A DNA stretch of 64,000 nt from DATAEK01 sp036258055. Lineage in GTDB: Bacteria; Acidobacteriota; Vicinamibacteria; Vicinamibacterales; 2-12-FULL-66-21. This document shows positions 34,004 to 42,660 of the stretch, in pieces. A model generated the notes under the pieces. The model was not told the origin of the DNA, ran no database searches, and saw only the letters and a program-made list of their open reading frames with translations. Location: positions 23,609-87,608 of the forward strand of contig DATAEK010000317.1 in the NCBI GenBank assembly GCA_036258055.1, in the 5' to 3' direction. Positions within the stretch are counted from its first letter, which is position 1. The number at the start of each line of letters is the position of its first letter. The translations under genes and the position numbers were made by a program.

Positions 34004-36730
34004 TCACTCCTGCCGCAACGCGACGATCGGATCGACCCGCGCTGCATGCCGGGCTGGCAGCCACGCGGCCGCGATTGCGACGCCGAGCAGGAGCGCGGCC
34101 GCGGCGGCGAACGAGGATGGATCGAACGCCGTCAATCCGAACAACATGCGCGAAAGCGCATGCGAAACGACACCGGACAACGCGAGGCCGATGGCCAGCC
34201 CCGCGCCCACTACCACGAGGCTGTCCGACAGCACGAGGCGCTCCAGTCCTGAAGGCGTGGCGCCCAGTGCGAGCCGCACGCCGAACTCGGTCTGGCGCCT
34301 CATGACCGCGTAGGCAAGAAGGCCGTAGAGACCGACCGCGGCCAGCAGCATGGCCATGACGCCGAAAACGCTCGAGAGCAGCGCCACGAGCGATTCCTGG
34401 CGCGTCGCGAGCGCCACCCGATCTGCCAGCGTCTCCACCTCGAGCAACGGCATCGTCTGATCCACTTCGCGGGCGAGCTGACCGATCGACGAAATCAGGG
34501 ATCGCGGGTCGGCAGTGGCCCGCACGATCAGAGTCATCTGCCCGCGGCCAGTCGGTATCTTGGCGTACGTCCCGTAGGCCACCGGCTGGACGGCCTCGCG
34601 CAACGCTCGATCCCTGACGTTGCCGCTGACACCGACGATTTCCACGACAGGACGCGGCCGGCCGTTGGGCAGCATGAACGTCCGGCCGATCGCGGACGCT
34701 GAATCGCCGAAGAACCGGCGGGCCATGGTGTCATTGATGACCACGCGGAACGGCGCCGACGGTCGATCGTCAGACACCTGGAGATCACGGCCTGCCAGCA
34801 ACGGCACGCCAAGTGCGTCGAAGTAATCCGGGTACACCTGCATGAGCGCTACGCGCATGTCTTCACCCGGCTGGGGAACGTATCCGGCAATCTCGACTGG
34901 CGCTCCGACACCGTATTCCGCGCTGAGCGGCATCGATCCAGACAGGCTCGCGGCACGGACCCCCTGAAGGCCCCGCACTCGACGCAGCACCTGGTCGTAA
35001 ATCTGCCGGAGCCGGGGCTCGTTGTCGCGCTTCTGATTGCTGCCCGCCGGTTCGAGTCTCAACGTCAACACATGCTCCTGATCCATGCCGAGATCGAGGG
35101 AGCGCAGGTTCAGCAGCGTCCGGACGAAGAGCGCGGCCGATACGAGGAGAACAACCGAGATTGCCACCTGCAGGCTCACCAGCGAACCGCGCAGACCGAA
35201 GCGGCGGCCGCCAGGCGCGAGGCCTCGGCTGCTGTCTTTGAGCGCCTCGTTCGTGTCCAGATGCGAGGCGCGAAGAGCGGGGGCGAGGCCGAAGACAATA
35301 CCGGTCAGGAGCGACACGACGAACGTGAACGCGAACACCCGCGCATCGGGACGCGTCGCGAGCGCGACGCTCCCGCCGTCAACGAGCAGAGTGCCGAGCG
35401 ACTGACTGGTCCAGACGGCGAGCAGCAGGCCGAGCGCTCCCCCGAGGATCGCCAGCAGCACGCTTTCGGTCAGGAGTTGCCGCACGAGGCGAAGCCGCCC
35501 GGCGCCCAGCGACACCCGAACGGCCATTTCGCGCTGACGCGCCGCCGCCCGCGCCAGCAGCAGGTTCGCCACGTTGGCGCAGGAGATCGTGAGGACGAGG
35601 AGAACCGCACCCATCAGCACCAGAAGCGGCCGCGAGAAGCGCTGACGCAGCGCGGAGACGCCGCGACCACCGGATTCAATGTCGAGCACCCGTGGCCCCA
35701 TCATCTTGCCTTTGGCGCCAGAGGACCGGATCAACTCGTCGACCAGCGGCTGGAAACGCGCCTGAATCTCGGCACGTGCGCGTGCATGGTCGACGCCTGG
35801 ACGCCGGCGTCCCATGAGATCGAGCCACAGATCGCCGTCGGCGGCGCGAAGACGCCCGCCATTCGGCTCGAGCATGAGCGCCGGCTCCATCGAGATGGGA
35901 ACGGTCACGTCGATGCTGTCGCCGACCTGCGTGCCGAAGAACCCGGGCGCGGACACGCCAACGATCGTGAACGGCAGACCGTTCAACCCGATCGTTCGGC
36001 CGACGACATTCGGATCCTGGCCGAAGGCTCGACTCCAATAACCGTGGCTCAGCACGGCGACCGCGCCCGTCCCCGGTGCGCCATCATCGTCGGGCAACAG
36101 CGTGCGCCCGACGATCGCGGGCACACCCAGGACCTCGTAGTAGCTGCCTGACGCCATCAGACCGCGTGCGGTTGGATACGAGACCTGGCCGGCCTGCACG
36201 CTGAATCGGGTGACCGATGCGGCCAGCACGCCGGCCAGACTCTCGCTGCCCCGTTCCATCTGTCGGAACATACGATAGGAAAACGTACGCATCGGCCCGC
36301 CGCGCGGGGTGGTCATGGAGAACGTGACGAGCTCGTCCGGGTTCCGGACGGGCAGGGAGCGAAGCAGAACGACATCGAGGAGATTGAAGATGGCGGCGTT
36401 CGCGCCGATTCCAATCGCCAGTGACAGGACGGCCGTCGCTGTGACCGCCGGTGACCGCCGCAGCCAGCGAAGGCCGTAGCTGACGTCGGCACGAAGCTCA
36501 TCGAGATACTGAGTCCCGCGCGCCTCGCGTCCCTCTTCCGCCCACTTCGCGGGATCGCCCAGCTCACGCCGCGCCCGTGATTGAGCGACAGACGGCGACA
36601 GACCCTGAGCGATCAAATCGTCGGTGCGTTCAGCGAGATGAAACTGGAGGTCATCGTCGATCTCACGCTCGACTCGAGCGCGAAACACGAGCGCCCGCAG
36701 AAGGGATCCCAGTCGGCCGAGATACCTCAT
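34004..36730 (-). CDS. Large ABC-type permease (ADOP family), first of a tandem pair
   Basis: 908 aa from ATG 36730, which overlaps the PadR stop by 4 bp (ATGA); the frame is open further upstream through PadR sequence. A soluble N-terminal prefix of ~75 residues (REIDDDLQFHLAERTDDLIA, GLSPSVAQSRARRELGD) is the ADOP leader domain. Then come the first helix (TATAVLSLAIGIGANAAIFN), the MacB-type periplasmic domain, an FtsX core (QREMAVRVSLGAGRLRLVRQ) and a second MacB/FtsX half (QTEFGVRLALGATPSGLERL), ending RHAARVDPIVALRQE. The overlap with PadR implies translational coupling. As in the other copies, no ATPase partner is nearby. Confidence 0.87.
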   Translation of the reverse strand: MRYLGRLGSLLRALVFRARVEREIDDDLQFHLAERTDDLIAQGLSPSVAQSRARRELGDPAKWAEEGREARGTQYLDELRADVSYGLRWLRRSPAVTATAVLSLAIGIGANAAIFNLLDVVLLRSLPVRNPDELVTFSMTTPRGGPMRTFSYRMFRQMERGSESLAGVLAASVTRFSVQAGQVSYPTARGLMASGSYYEVLGVPAIVGRTLLPDDDGAPGTGAVAVLSHGYWSRAFGQDPNVVGRTIGLNGLPFTIVGVSAPGFFGTQVGDSIDVTVPISMEPALMLEPNGGRLRAADGDLWLDLMGRRRPGVDHARARAEIQARFQPLVDELIRSSGAKGKMMGPRVLDIESGGRGVSALRQRFSRPLLVLMGAVLLVLTISCANVANLLLARAAARQREMAVRVSLGAGRLRLVRQLLTESVLLAILGGALGLLLAVWTSQSLGTLLVDGGSVALATRPDARVFAFTFVVSLLTGIVFGLAPALRASHLDTNEALKDSSRGLAPGGRRFGLRGSLVSLQVAISVVLLVSAALFVRTLLNLRSLDLGMDQEHVLTLRLEPAGSNQKRDNEPRLRQIYDQVLRRVRGLQGVRAASLSGSMPLSAEYGVGAPVEIAGYVPQPGEDMRVALMQVYPDYFDALGVPLLAGRDLQVSDDRPSAPFRVVINDTMARRFFGDSASAIGRTFMLPNGRPRPVVEIVGVSGNVRDRALREAVQPVAYGTYAKIPTGRGQMTLIVRATADPRSLISSIGQLAREVDQTMPLLEVETLADRVALATRQESLVALLSSVFGVMAMLLAAVGLYGLLAYAVMRRQTEFGVRLALGATPSGLERLVLSDSLVVVGAGLAIGLALSGVVSHALSRMLFGLTAFDPSSFAAAAALLLGVAIAAAWLPARHAARVDPIVALRQE

Positions 36731-37068
36731 ACGTCCTCCGGTGCCGCGCGCAGGACGAGCGCAATCGCCGCGGATAGCCGCGCCCAGTACGCGACCTCTT
36801 CGTTCAGCCGCCGCCGGCCCGCCGGGGTCAGCCGGTAGAACTTCGCGCGCCGGCGATTGTCCGATTCGCCCCACTCCCAGGCGACGAGGCCCTGGTGCTC
36901 GAGCCGGTACAGCGCCGGATAGAGCGATCCCTGCTGAATCTGCAGCTTGTCGCGCGACATCTGCTGGATCCGGAGCAGCACGCCGTACCCGTGCAGGGGT
37001 CCCAGCGAAATCGCTTTGAGGATCAGAAGGTCGAGCGTGCCCTGCAGAAGCTCGGTGGTACTCGCCAC
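36727..37068 (-). CDS. PadR-family transcriptional regulator
   Basis: 113 aa. N-terminus LLQGTLDLLILKAISLGPLH then GYGVLLRIQQ, SLYPALYRLEHQGLVAWEWG and KFYRLTPAGRRRLNEE are classic PadR winged-helix elements. The C-terminus ALVLRAAPEDV is typical of the PadR proteins paired with acidobacterial permeases. Its stop overlaps the ADOP start by 4 bp. A perfect 8-bp inverted repeat lies 92-114 bp upstream of its start, in the spacer to the divergent radical SAM gene, and is the obvious candidate operator. Effector unknown. Confidence 0.92.
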   Translation of the reverse strand: MASTTELLQGTLDLLILKAISLGPLHGYGVLLRIQQMSRDKLQIQQGSLYPALYRLEHQGLVAWEWGESDNRRRAKFYRLTPAGRRRLNEEVAYWARLSAAIALVLRAAPEDV

Positions 37069-37159
37069 ACGCGTTCTCCTAGAATCACCAGGAGAGGCTA
37101 CGGTGGCTTTCCCAGGATGTCAACGAGCGCATCGCCGGACGGCTCCACGTTATCTGGAC

Positions 37160-37182
37160 ATAACTTTACAATGCAAAGTTAT
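37160..37182. promoter_or_regulatory. Perfect palindrome ATAACTTT-N7-AAAGTTAT: probable PadR operator
   Basis: ATAACTTT (37160-37167) and AAAGTTAT (37175-37182) are exact inverted repeats around ACAATGC. It is AT-rich in GC-rich surroundings and lies in the spacer between the PadR gene (start 37068, minus) and the radical SAM gene (start 37200, plus). A TACAAT box inside it (37167-37172) could be a -10 element for the radical SAM gene. Binding by PadR and control in both directions are inferred from position and symmetry. Confidence 0.6.
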
Positions 37183-37199
37183 CGTTGATACAATGGCCT

Positions 37200-38726
37200 A
37201 TGCGCTGCCGTCCGCTAGACGTGAAGCTGATCCTCCCCGCCCTCACCGAAGCCACCAGTCCGTTCTGGCGTCCGATCAAGTACTCGCTCTTCCCACCGCT
37301 CGGCCTGGCGACGCTCGCCGCGTATCTCGACTCCGGCGACAGGGCCGTCCTCGTCGACGAGCACGTCGAACGCCTCGATACGAACGATCGACCCGACCTG
37401 GTGCTGATCCAGGTCTACATCACCAACGCCCGCCGCGCCTACGCGCTCGCCGACGCCTATCGAGCCAAGGGCGTCTTCGTCGGGCTCGGTGGACTGCACG
37501 TGACTTCGCTTCCGGACGAAGCCGCCGCCCACGCCGACACCATCTTCCTGGGCCCCGGCGAGCAGACGTTTCCGCAGTTCCTCGCCGACTTCCGCGCGGG
37601 CCATCCCGCGCGCGTGTACCGATCCACCGAGGGCCGGACGCTGGCGCGCGTGCCGCCGATCCGACGCGACCTGATCAGACGCCGCAACTACCTCGTACCC
37701 AACTCGATCGTCGTCACCCGCGGCTGTCCGCAGCACTGCGACTTCTGCTACAAGGATGCGTTCTTTTCTGGCGGACGATCGTTCTACACCCAGCGTGTCG
37801 ACGACGCACTCGCCGAGATCGAGCGGCTGCCCGGACGGCACCTCTACTTTCTCGACGATCATCTGCTCGGCGACCGCCGCTTCGGCCGGTCCCTCTTCGA
37901 GGGGATGCGTGGCATGGGCCGGCTGTTTCAGGGCGCTGCCACTGTCGACTCGATCCTCCGGGACGATCTGATCGAGCGCGCTGCCGACGCCGGTCTTCGG
38001 AGCCTGTTCGTCGGATTCGAAACGCTGTCGCCCACCAACCTGGGCGAGAGCAACAAGCGTCAGAACCTGGGGCGTGACTACACGGCCGTAACCCGACGGC
38101 TGCACAGCCTCGGCATCATGATCAACGGCAGTTTCGTCTTCGGCATGGACGACGACGATCCATCGGTGTTCCAGCGAACGGTGGACTGGGCCATCGACCA
38201 GGGCATCACGACTGCGACCTTTCACGTGCAGACGCCGTACCCCGGAACGCGGCTGTTCGCGCGCATGGAAGCAGAAAACCGCATCACGACACGCGACTGG
38301 GATCTGTACGACACGCGCCACGTCGTCTACCGACCCGCGCGGCTGACGCCAGAGGAACTCAAGCGTGGGTATGACTGGGCCTACCGGGAGTTCTACCGCT
38401 GGCCTTCCATCACTCGCGCGGCGTTCTCGCACGACTCGCTCAAGCATCAGGCCAAGCATTTCTTCTACGCGGCGGGATGGAAGAAATTCGAGCGGTTGTG
38501 GAACCTCGTGATCCGGATCCGGCAGCTGCGACGGATGACGCCGCTGCTCGAAGCGATCCTCTCGCGGGTCTCGTCATCCGGATTCGATTCGGTGACGCAG
38601 CCGACGCCGGCAGTGCCGCCGGTCACCGTGAACAGGCCAGAAACTACTGGGGCCCTCCCGATCCAGTTGACGGTCGTCCAGCAAAGTACTCCTTGCGCGC
38701 GCGAACCTTCGCTCCTTTCGCGCTGA
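37200..38726 (+). CDS. B12-binding-domain radical SAM protein
   Basis: 508 aa from ATG 37200. Residues ~10-155 form a cobalamin-binding-like domain (YSLFPPLGLATLAAYLD, VFVGLGGLHVTSLPDEAAAH, FLGPGEQTFPQFL). The radical SAM core carries Cys176, Cys180 and Cys183 in TRGCPQHCDFCYK, followed by LYFLDDHLLG, LRSLFVGFETLSP and FVFGMDDDD. Related proteins methylate or rearrange unactivated carbons; the substrate is unknown. A C-terminal domain (~380-460, EFYRWPSITRAAF) is common in the family. The last ~27 codons run antisense over the 3' end of the VWA gene (38644-38726), so the proline/threonine-rich tail may be a recent extension. It is divergent from PadR, with a shared palindrome between. Confidence 0.85.
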   Translation: MRCRPLDVKLILPALTEATSPFWRPIKYSLFPPLGLATLAAYLDSGDRAVLVDEHVERLDTNDRPDLVLIQVYITNARRAYALADAYRAKGVFVGLGGLHVTSLPDEAAAHADTIFLGPGEQTFPQFLADFRAGHPARVYRSTEGRTLARVPPIRRDLIRRRNYLVPNSIVVTRGCPQHCDFCYKDAFFSGGRSFYTQRVDDALAEIERLPGRHLYFLDDHLLGDRRFGRSLFEGMRGMGRLFQGAATVDSILRDDLIERAADAGLRSLFVGFETLSPTNLGESNKRQNLGRDYTAVTRRLHSLGIMINGSFVFGMDDDDPSVFQRTVDWAIDQGITTATFHVQTPYPGTRLFARMEAENRITTRDWDLYDTRHVVYRPARLTPEELKRGYDWAYREFYRWPSITRAAFSHDSLKHQAKHFFYAAGWKKFERLWNLVIRIRQLRRMTPLLEAILSRVSSSGFDSVTQPTPAVPPVTVNRPETTGALPIQLTVVQQSTPCAREPSLLSR

Positions 38727-39618
38727 CCCGGACCTCTAGCTTGTGCATCTTGTCGTCGAGCCGGGGCGGCTCGAAGCCGAGGGCGTACTGCCGATGGAGT
38801 TCGTCCGAGACGTGCGCAAACGTCGAGGCCAGATCTTCGGCACGGTTCAACTCGAAATAGCCAGCGCCCGTCTCGTCAGCGATCGTCGCGAGGCCGGGGT
38901 CTGGCCGGACCGATGTCATTCCGCCGGTAAAGCCACCGATGCCGCCGCCACCCGTCGGCCGCCGCAGCACCGTCGTCTGCAGCCCGATGGCGTAGACCAT
39001 GATGTCGTCCTGCTGCGCGCGGCGCATCACGTCCATGATGCTGCGATTGTTGAAGGAGAAGTTCGACGGCGCATCGCCGCCGTCGCTGAACACGAGCACG
39101 ACCTTCCGCCCTTCCCGCCCGCGCAGCGCGGTCATGGCGTCGTCGATCGCGTTCCAGAGCGGCGTCGGCCCAGTGACCGGCATGTCGGACCGCAAGACGC
39201 CGATCAATTTCTGCTGATCGCTCGTGAACTCCTCCGGCTGAATCACGATGCGATCGGAGAAGCTCCCGATGCGCGCCTTGTCGTCGGCGCGGAGACCGCG
39301 AACGAACTCCTCCGATGCGCGCTCGACGAGGCCGAAGTTGCCCCGCATGCTGCCGCTGCGATCGATCATCATGACGACGGTGATCGGCTGCGTCTCGCTG
39401 GCGAATACGGTCAGCGGCTGCGGCTTGCCGTTGTCGCGGACCTCGAACGCGTCACGGGCAAGGTCCGGTACGAGCCGTCCGTCCTTGTCTGTCACGGTGG
39501 CGTAGACCGCCACAGTCTTCGCACCGCTTCGAAACGTTGGCTGCTGCTGAGGCTCCTGGGCAGCAAATGTGATGGACGCGAGCGCGGCGACGACGATGAG
39601 CGGAACAGCGGACTTCAT
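38644..39618 (-). CDS. Exported VWA-domain protein (VWFA-related acidobacterial type)
   Basis: 324 aa from ATG 39618, which opens a signal peptide (MKSAVPLIVVAALASITFAA). Residues ~30-75 (VAVYATVTDKDGRLVPDLA, FEVRDNGKPQPLTVF) form the conserved beta module, followed by a von Willebrand A domain with a complete metal-site motif (VVMMIDRSGSMRGN) and KVVLVFSDGGDAPSN. A glycine-rich loop (GGGGIGGFTGGM) lies near residue 230. The end, RARKEYFAG, is the usual close of this family. A function in adhesion or protein assembly outside the cytoplasm is likely. The 3' end overlaps the convergent radical SAM gene by 83 bp. Confidence 0.85.
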   Translation of the reverse strand: MKSAVPLIVVAALASITFAAQEPQQQPTFRSGAKTVAVYATVTDKDGRLVPDLARDAFEVRDNGKPQPLTVFASETQPITVVMMIDRSGSMRGNFGLVERASEEFVRGLRADDKARIGSFSDRIVIQPEEFTSDQQKLIGVLRSDMPVTGPTPLWNAIDDAMTALRGREGRKVVLVFSDGGDAPSNFSFNNRSIMDVMRRAQQDDIMVYAIGLQTTVLRRPTGGGGIGGFTGGMTSVRPDPGLATIADETGAGYFELNRAEDLASTFAHVSDELHRQYALGFEPPRLDDKMHKLEVRVSAKGAKVRARKEYFAGRPSTGSGGPQ

Positions 39619-39712
39619 GCAGGATTCCCGTGCGCGGTTGGGCACGACCGCAATACCGGCAGGCCCTTCAATCATCGCACGGGGCGGCCGCGGAGCGGTA
39701 GCGGACCGTTGC

Positions 39713-41575
39713 CTACTTCGCTTCTCCGGGCGGTTGCGACATCGATTTGTCCCGCCGGGCGAAGATCCGGACGTTCGGCCCTGGGGCATCGACCTGATGG
39801 AAGCCGCCGAGCGGGACGAAGAACTCATCCTGCCAATCGTAGGTGTTCGCTCGATCGTCTTCGGCCACGACCCGTCGGACGAACTGCAGCTCGTACTCGC
39901 GCTCGAGCCACTTCGTGGCGGTGCCCAGACTCGGCGAGCCGGTGATCGGGGACGAGACGACGATGACGAGATCCGGTCGCGCCGCCGAAAGCGTGTCCGA
40001 GAGGACATAGCGCGTCTCGTAGTCGGCGTAGACGCGGGCGTTTGACGCGCCCAGCTGCGTTATCGTGGCGCCCGGCGCGAAGCGCTCCTCGACCCAGCGG
40101 CGCGCGGCGACGCGGGTATCCTCCCGCGCGAGCAGCCGATCGAACGCGACAACAGACCGCACCGACGGCCACAACACCGCGAGCCCCATCACCGACGTCA
40201 TGGCTATCCGCCAGCGCGGGCGGCTCAACGCGTTCGTGATCCATTCAGCCGCATTCGACACCGTGTATCCGGCCGTCAGGCAGAGAAACGGCACGACGGG
40301 CAGGATGTAACGCGCGAAGACGGTTCGGCCGCTGCCGATGAGCAGGTAGTACGCGATCGGAAACAGTACGACGAGGAGTCCTCGCCGTCGTTCGCGCCAG
40401 ACCATCAACGGGAGGCCGAGGATACCCGCCGCGAACAGCGGCACACCAAGCCCGTGACGCAGGGTCGTCGTCAGGTGATACACCCAGCCTCTTCCGAGAT
40501 CGGCTCCGTGTCCCTCCGCGAGATGACGGCTGTTGAAGCTGATGTCGGCCAGGAACTTGTCGTGGCTGATCAGCGCGTACGGGAACACGACGAGGAACGC
40601 GGCCGTCGTGAGGGCGGCGAAAGCGGCGATTCGACCAAGCCGTGCGCCGATCGGCCGTTGAAGTGGATCGGTCAGAATCGCGAAAACCGCCGGCAGGACG
40701 ATCAAGCCCGCGTTGTATTTCGTGGCGATCGCCAGCCCGGTCAGGAGACCGGCGGCAACCAGATCGCGGCGCGAACCAGATTCGGCCAGCTTGACGATGG
40801 CGAGAAAAGCCACGAGCACCATGCACGACATCGGCAGGTCCGTGACGCCGAAATGCGAATCGCGCACGTGAAGAAACGCCAGCGCGAGAAACGCCGCGCT
40901 GACGAGGCCCACCGCCTTGCCGAATAGGCGTGTGCCGATGCGGAAGAGCAGCCAGACACTGGCCACGCCCGCCGCCGCGCTGAGGAGGCGCGCCAGCATA
41001 CGTTCCGCTGGAGTGTCCAGCTGGGGGATCGCGACATGAATCTTCATCCGGGCGAGCACCAGCGGCAGCATCGTGAAGACGAGCCACAACGTGGCGGCGA
41101 CGACCAGCATGAAGAGCGGCGGGTAGATGAACACCGGAGGCTCGAAATTGCCAAGGTAGAAACTGCCGGCGATTGAGGCGACGGCGTCTTCGTCAGGCCT
41201 GGCAGCGGGATGAGGCAGGCCGAAGGTGAGACCCCAGAGCCGCGCGATGGCCGCGACGCCGAGAATCGCCGTCATCAGCAATGCATCAGGTGTTCGCCAG
41301 CGAGTGAACACGGCCGCAGCGATCCCGCCGAGGCGCCGGAGGAGGCCGACGAGCGCTTGCGGCCGCAGCCAGGCAAAGATCGACAGCGAGAGGACGGCGA
41401 CGATCGCGGGCCGGGAATAGTCGTTCGACCGGATCCTGATGCCCAGGATTGAGATGTCGATGCCGCCGAGGATCAGCAGGGAAAGAGCCCAGACGCCGCT
41501 CAGCGTGCCTACAGCGAGCGCGAGCCGTTGTGCTGCAGGGAGTTGGCGAAATGAGACTCGCTGACGGTCGTTCAC
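39713..41575 (-). CDS. GT39/PMT-like integral membrane glycosyltransferase
   Basis: 620 aa from a GTG at 41575; no ATG is near the family-like N-terminus. Many transmembrane helices (such as LALAVGTLSGVWALSLLIL and LLMTAILGVAAIARLWGLTF) are followed by the catalytic-loop region GLPHPAARPDEDAVASIAGS with adjacent acidic residues. Further helices and a soluble C-terminal ~150 residues follow. Such enzymes transfer sugars from polyprenyl-phosphate carriers in the outer leaflet of the inner membrane. It lies just downstream of a gene remnant and upstream (same strand) of the VWA protein gene, 94 bp apart. It could glycosylate that exported protein or a glycolipid; this is speculation. Confidence 0.78.
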   Translation of the reverse strand: MNDRQRVSFRQLPAAQRLALAVGTLSGVWALSLLILGGIDISILGIRIRSNDYSRPAIVAVLSLSIFAWLRPQALVGLLRRLGGIAAAVFTRWRTPDALLMTAILGVAAIARLWGLTFGLPHPAARPDEDAVASIAGSFYLGNFEPPVFIYPPLFMLVVAATLWLVFTMLPLVLARMKIHVAIPQLDTPAERMLARLLSAAAGVASVWLLFRIGTRLFGKAVGLVSAAFLALAFLHVRDSHFGVTDLPMSCMVLVAFLAIVKLAESGSRRDLVAAGLLTGLAIATKYNAGLIVLPAVFAILTDPLQRPIGARLGRIAAFAALTTAAFLVVFPYALISHDKFLADISFNSRHLAEGHGADLGRGWVYHLTTTLRHGLGVPLFAAGILGLPLMVWRERRRGLLVVLFPIAYYLLIGSGRTVFARYILPVVPFLCLTAGYTVSNAAEWITNALSRPRWRIAMTSVMGLAVLWPSVRSVVAFDRLLAREDTRVAARRWVEERFAPGATITQLGASNARVYADYETRYVLSDTLSAARPDLVIVVSSPITGSPSLGTATKWLEREYELQFVRRVVAEDDRANTYDWQDEFFVPLGGFHQVDAPGPNVRIFARRDKSMSQPPGEAK

Positions 41576-41597
41576 GCAAGAACTGCGGCGCGCGTCA

Positions 41598-41753
41598 TCA
41601 CGCGCGATTCTCTGCAACCCGGACGTCGCGCTCGTCCTGCGCGTTGGTGAACCAGAACCGCGCGCCATCGGACGCGAACTCGCCGCGGAGCGATGGACGT
41701 GAGGGGTCGTCGAACCGTACGAGGAGCCGCGGGGTGCCCGGCGTCAGCTTCAT
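41598..41753 (-). pseudogene. C-terminal remnant of a TolB-like beta-propeller protein
   Basis: Only ~51 codons are present (from MKLTPGTPRLLVRFDDPSRP to the stop at 41598). RLLVRFDDPSRPSLRGEF, then a short D-G-x-R-F-x-F-T motif and E-R-D-V-R-V, match my memory of the very end of TolB/WD40-type propeller proteins or protein kinases of Acidobacteria, where the end reads FATDG-RFFFT with a final D-I/V-W-V-M-E-L. The rest of the gene is missing upstream. It might instead be a short expressed peptide; there is no clear ribosome-binding site. Confidence 0.4.
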
Positions 41754-41818
41754 TGAGGGGCAGGGGGAGCATAGCATTTGTCCGACAGCCGGGTCGCGGC
41801 AATCCTCTGACATCCGCC

Positions 41819-42637
41819 CTATTCGATCTGCTGGAGAAACTCACCGATCGCCCCCATCATGCGATCGCCCACGAACAACGCGTGGTCGTTGTGATCGGCG
41901 CCTTCGATGATCGCGAGCGTCTTTCGCGGGGATGCTGCCGCATACAGGCGCCGGCTCTGCTCGAGCGGCACGATGCTGTCGCGATCGCCGGCGATGACCA
42001 GCAGTGGACATCGAAGGCGCGGCACACGATCGATCGACGGGTAGCGGTCGCGCAACAGGAGTCCGACCGGCAGCAGCGGGTAGTGGGTGCGGCCGACGTC
42101 GACCATCGACGTGAAGGGCGAGCGCAGGATCAACGCCGCCGGCACGTGTTCAGTAGCAAGCTCCACGGCCACTGCCGCTCCAAGGGATTCGCCGAAGTAC
42201 ACCAGACGTGCGAGGTCCACATCCGGTCGTGTGGCGAGATACGCCCGAGCGGCGCGGGCGTCAGCGGCGAGCCCCGTTTCAGTGGGCGCGCCAGGATTCT
42301 CACCGAATCCGCGATAGTCGAAAAGGAACAGCGCCAGCCCCCGCGCCCGCAACGCCGCCGCGAACTCAGCGCGATACGCACGATTGCCGGCATTACCGTT
42401 GAAAACGATCATGGTGAAAGAGGCCGGGCGCGCGCTTGGAACGAACCAGCCATGGAGCGTCAGACCGTCACGGGTGCTGAACGTCACCGCTTCGATGTTG
42501 TCGAGGCCGACCGCGTCCGGAGGAGGCACGTCGCGAACCGGAAAGTAGATCAGCCGCCGCTGGCCGAACCAGAGGAGTGCCAGCAGGCCGGCGAAGATGG
42601 CGAGAGTCCAGAGCGCCGAAGACATGCTGCGCGTCAT
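41819..42637 (-). CDS. Membrane-anchored alpha/beta hydrolase
   Basis: 272 aa from ATG 42637. A single N-terminal transmembrane anchor (ALWTLAIFAGLLALLWFG) is followed by an alpha/beta hydrolase fold of the YfhR/BEM46-like group: RRLIYFPVRDVPPPDAVGLD, TMIVFNGNAGNRAYRAEFAA (oxyanion region), the nucleophile in VYFGESLGAAVAVEL, Asp in VIAGDRDSIVP and His in IEGADHNDHALFV. It starts 13 bp after the stop of the SNF2-like gene, with a short palindrome in between, and may be co-transcribed. The substrate is probably a small ester or amide at the membrane, but it cannot be named. Confidence 0.85.
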   Translation of the reverse strand: MTRSMSSALWTLAIFAGLLALLWFGQRRLIYFPVRDVPPPDAVGLDNIEAVTFSTRDGLTLHGWFVPSARPASFTMIVFNGNAGNRAYRAEFAAALRARGLALFLFDYRGFGENPGAPTETGLAADARAARAYLATRPDVDLARLVYFGESLGAAVAVELATEHVPAALILRSPFTSMVDVGRTHYPLLPVGLLLRDRYPSIDRVPRLRCPLLVIAGDRDSIVPLEQSRRLYAAASPRKTLAIIEGADHNDHALFVGDRMMGAIGEFLQQIE

Positions 42638-42642
42638 GTAGC

Positions 42643-42660
42643 GTCCGGCTTCAGCCGGAC
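42643..42660. repeat. REP-like palindrome GTCCGGCT-TC-AGCCGGAC
   Basis: A perfect 8-bp inverted repeat with a 2-nt loop covers the last codons and stop of the SNF2-like gene. The half-unit GCGTCCGGCTTC recurs at once at 42667-42678. It could terminate or stabilise the helicase mRNA, or be a member of a dispersed family; only this one clear copy was noticed here. Confidence 0.5.
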
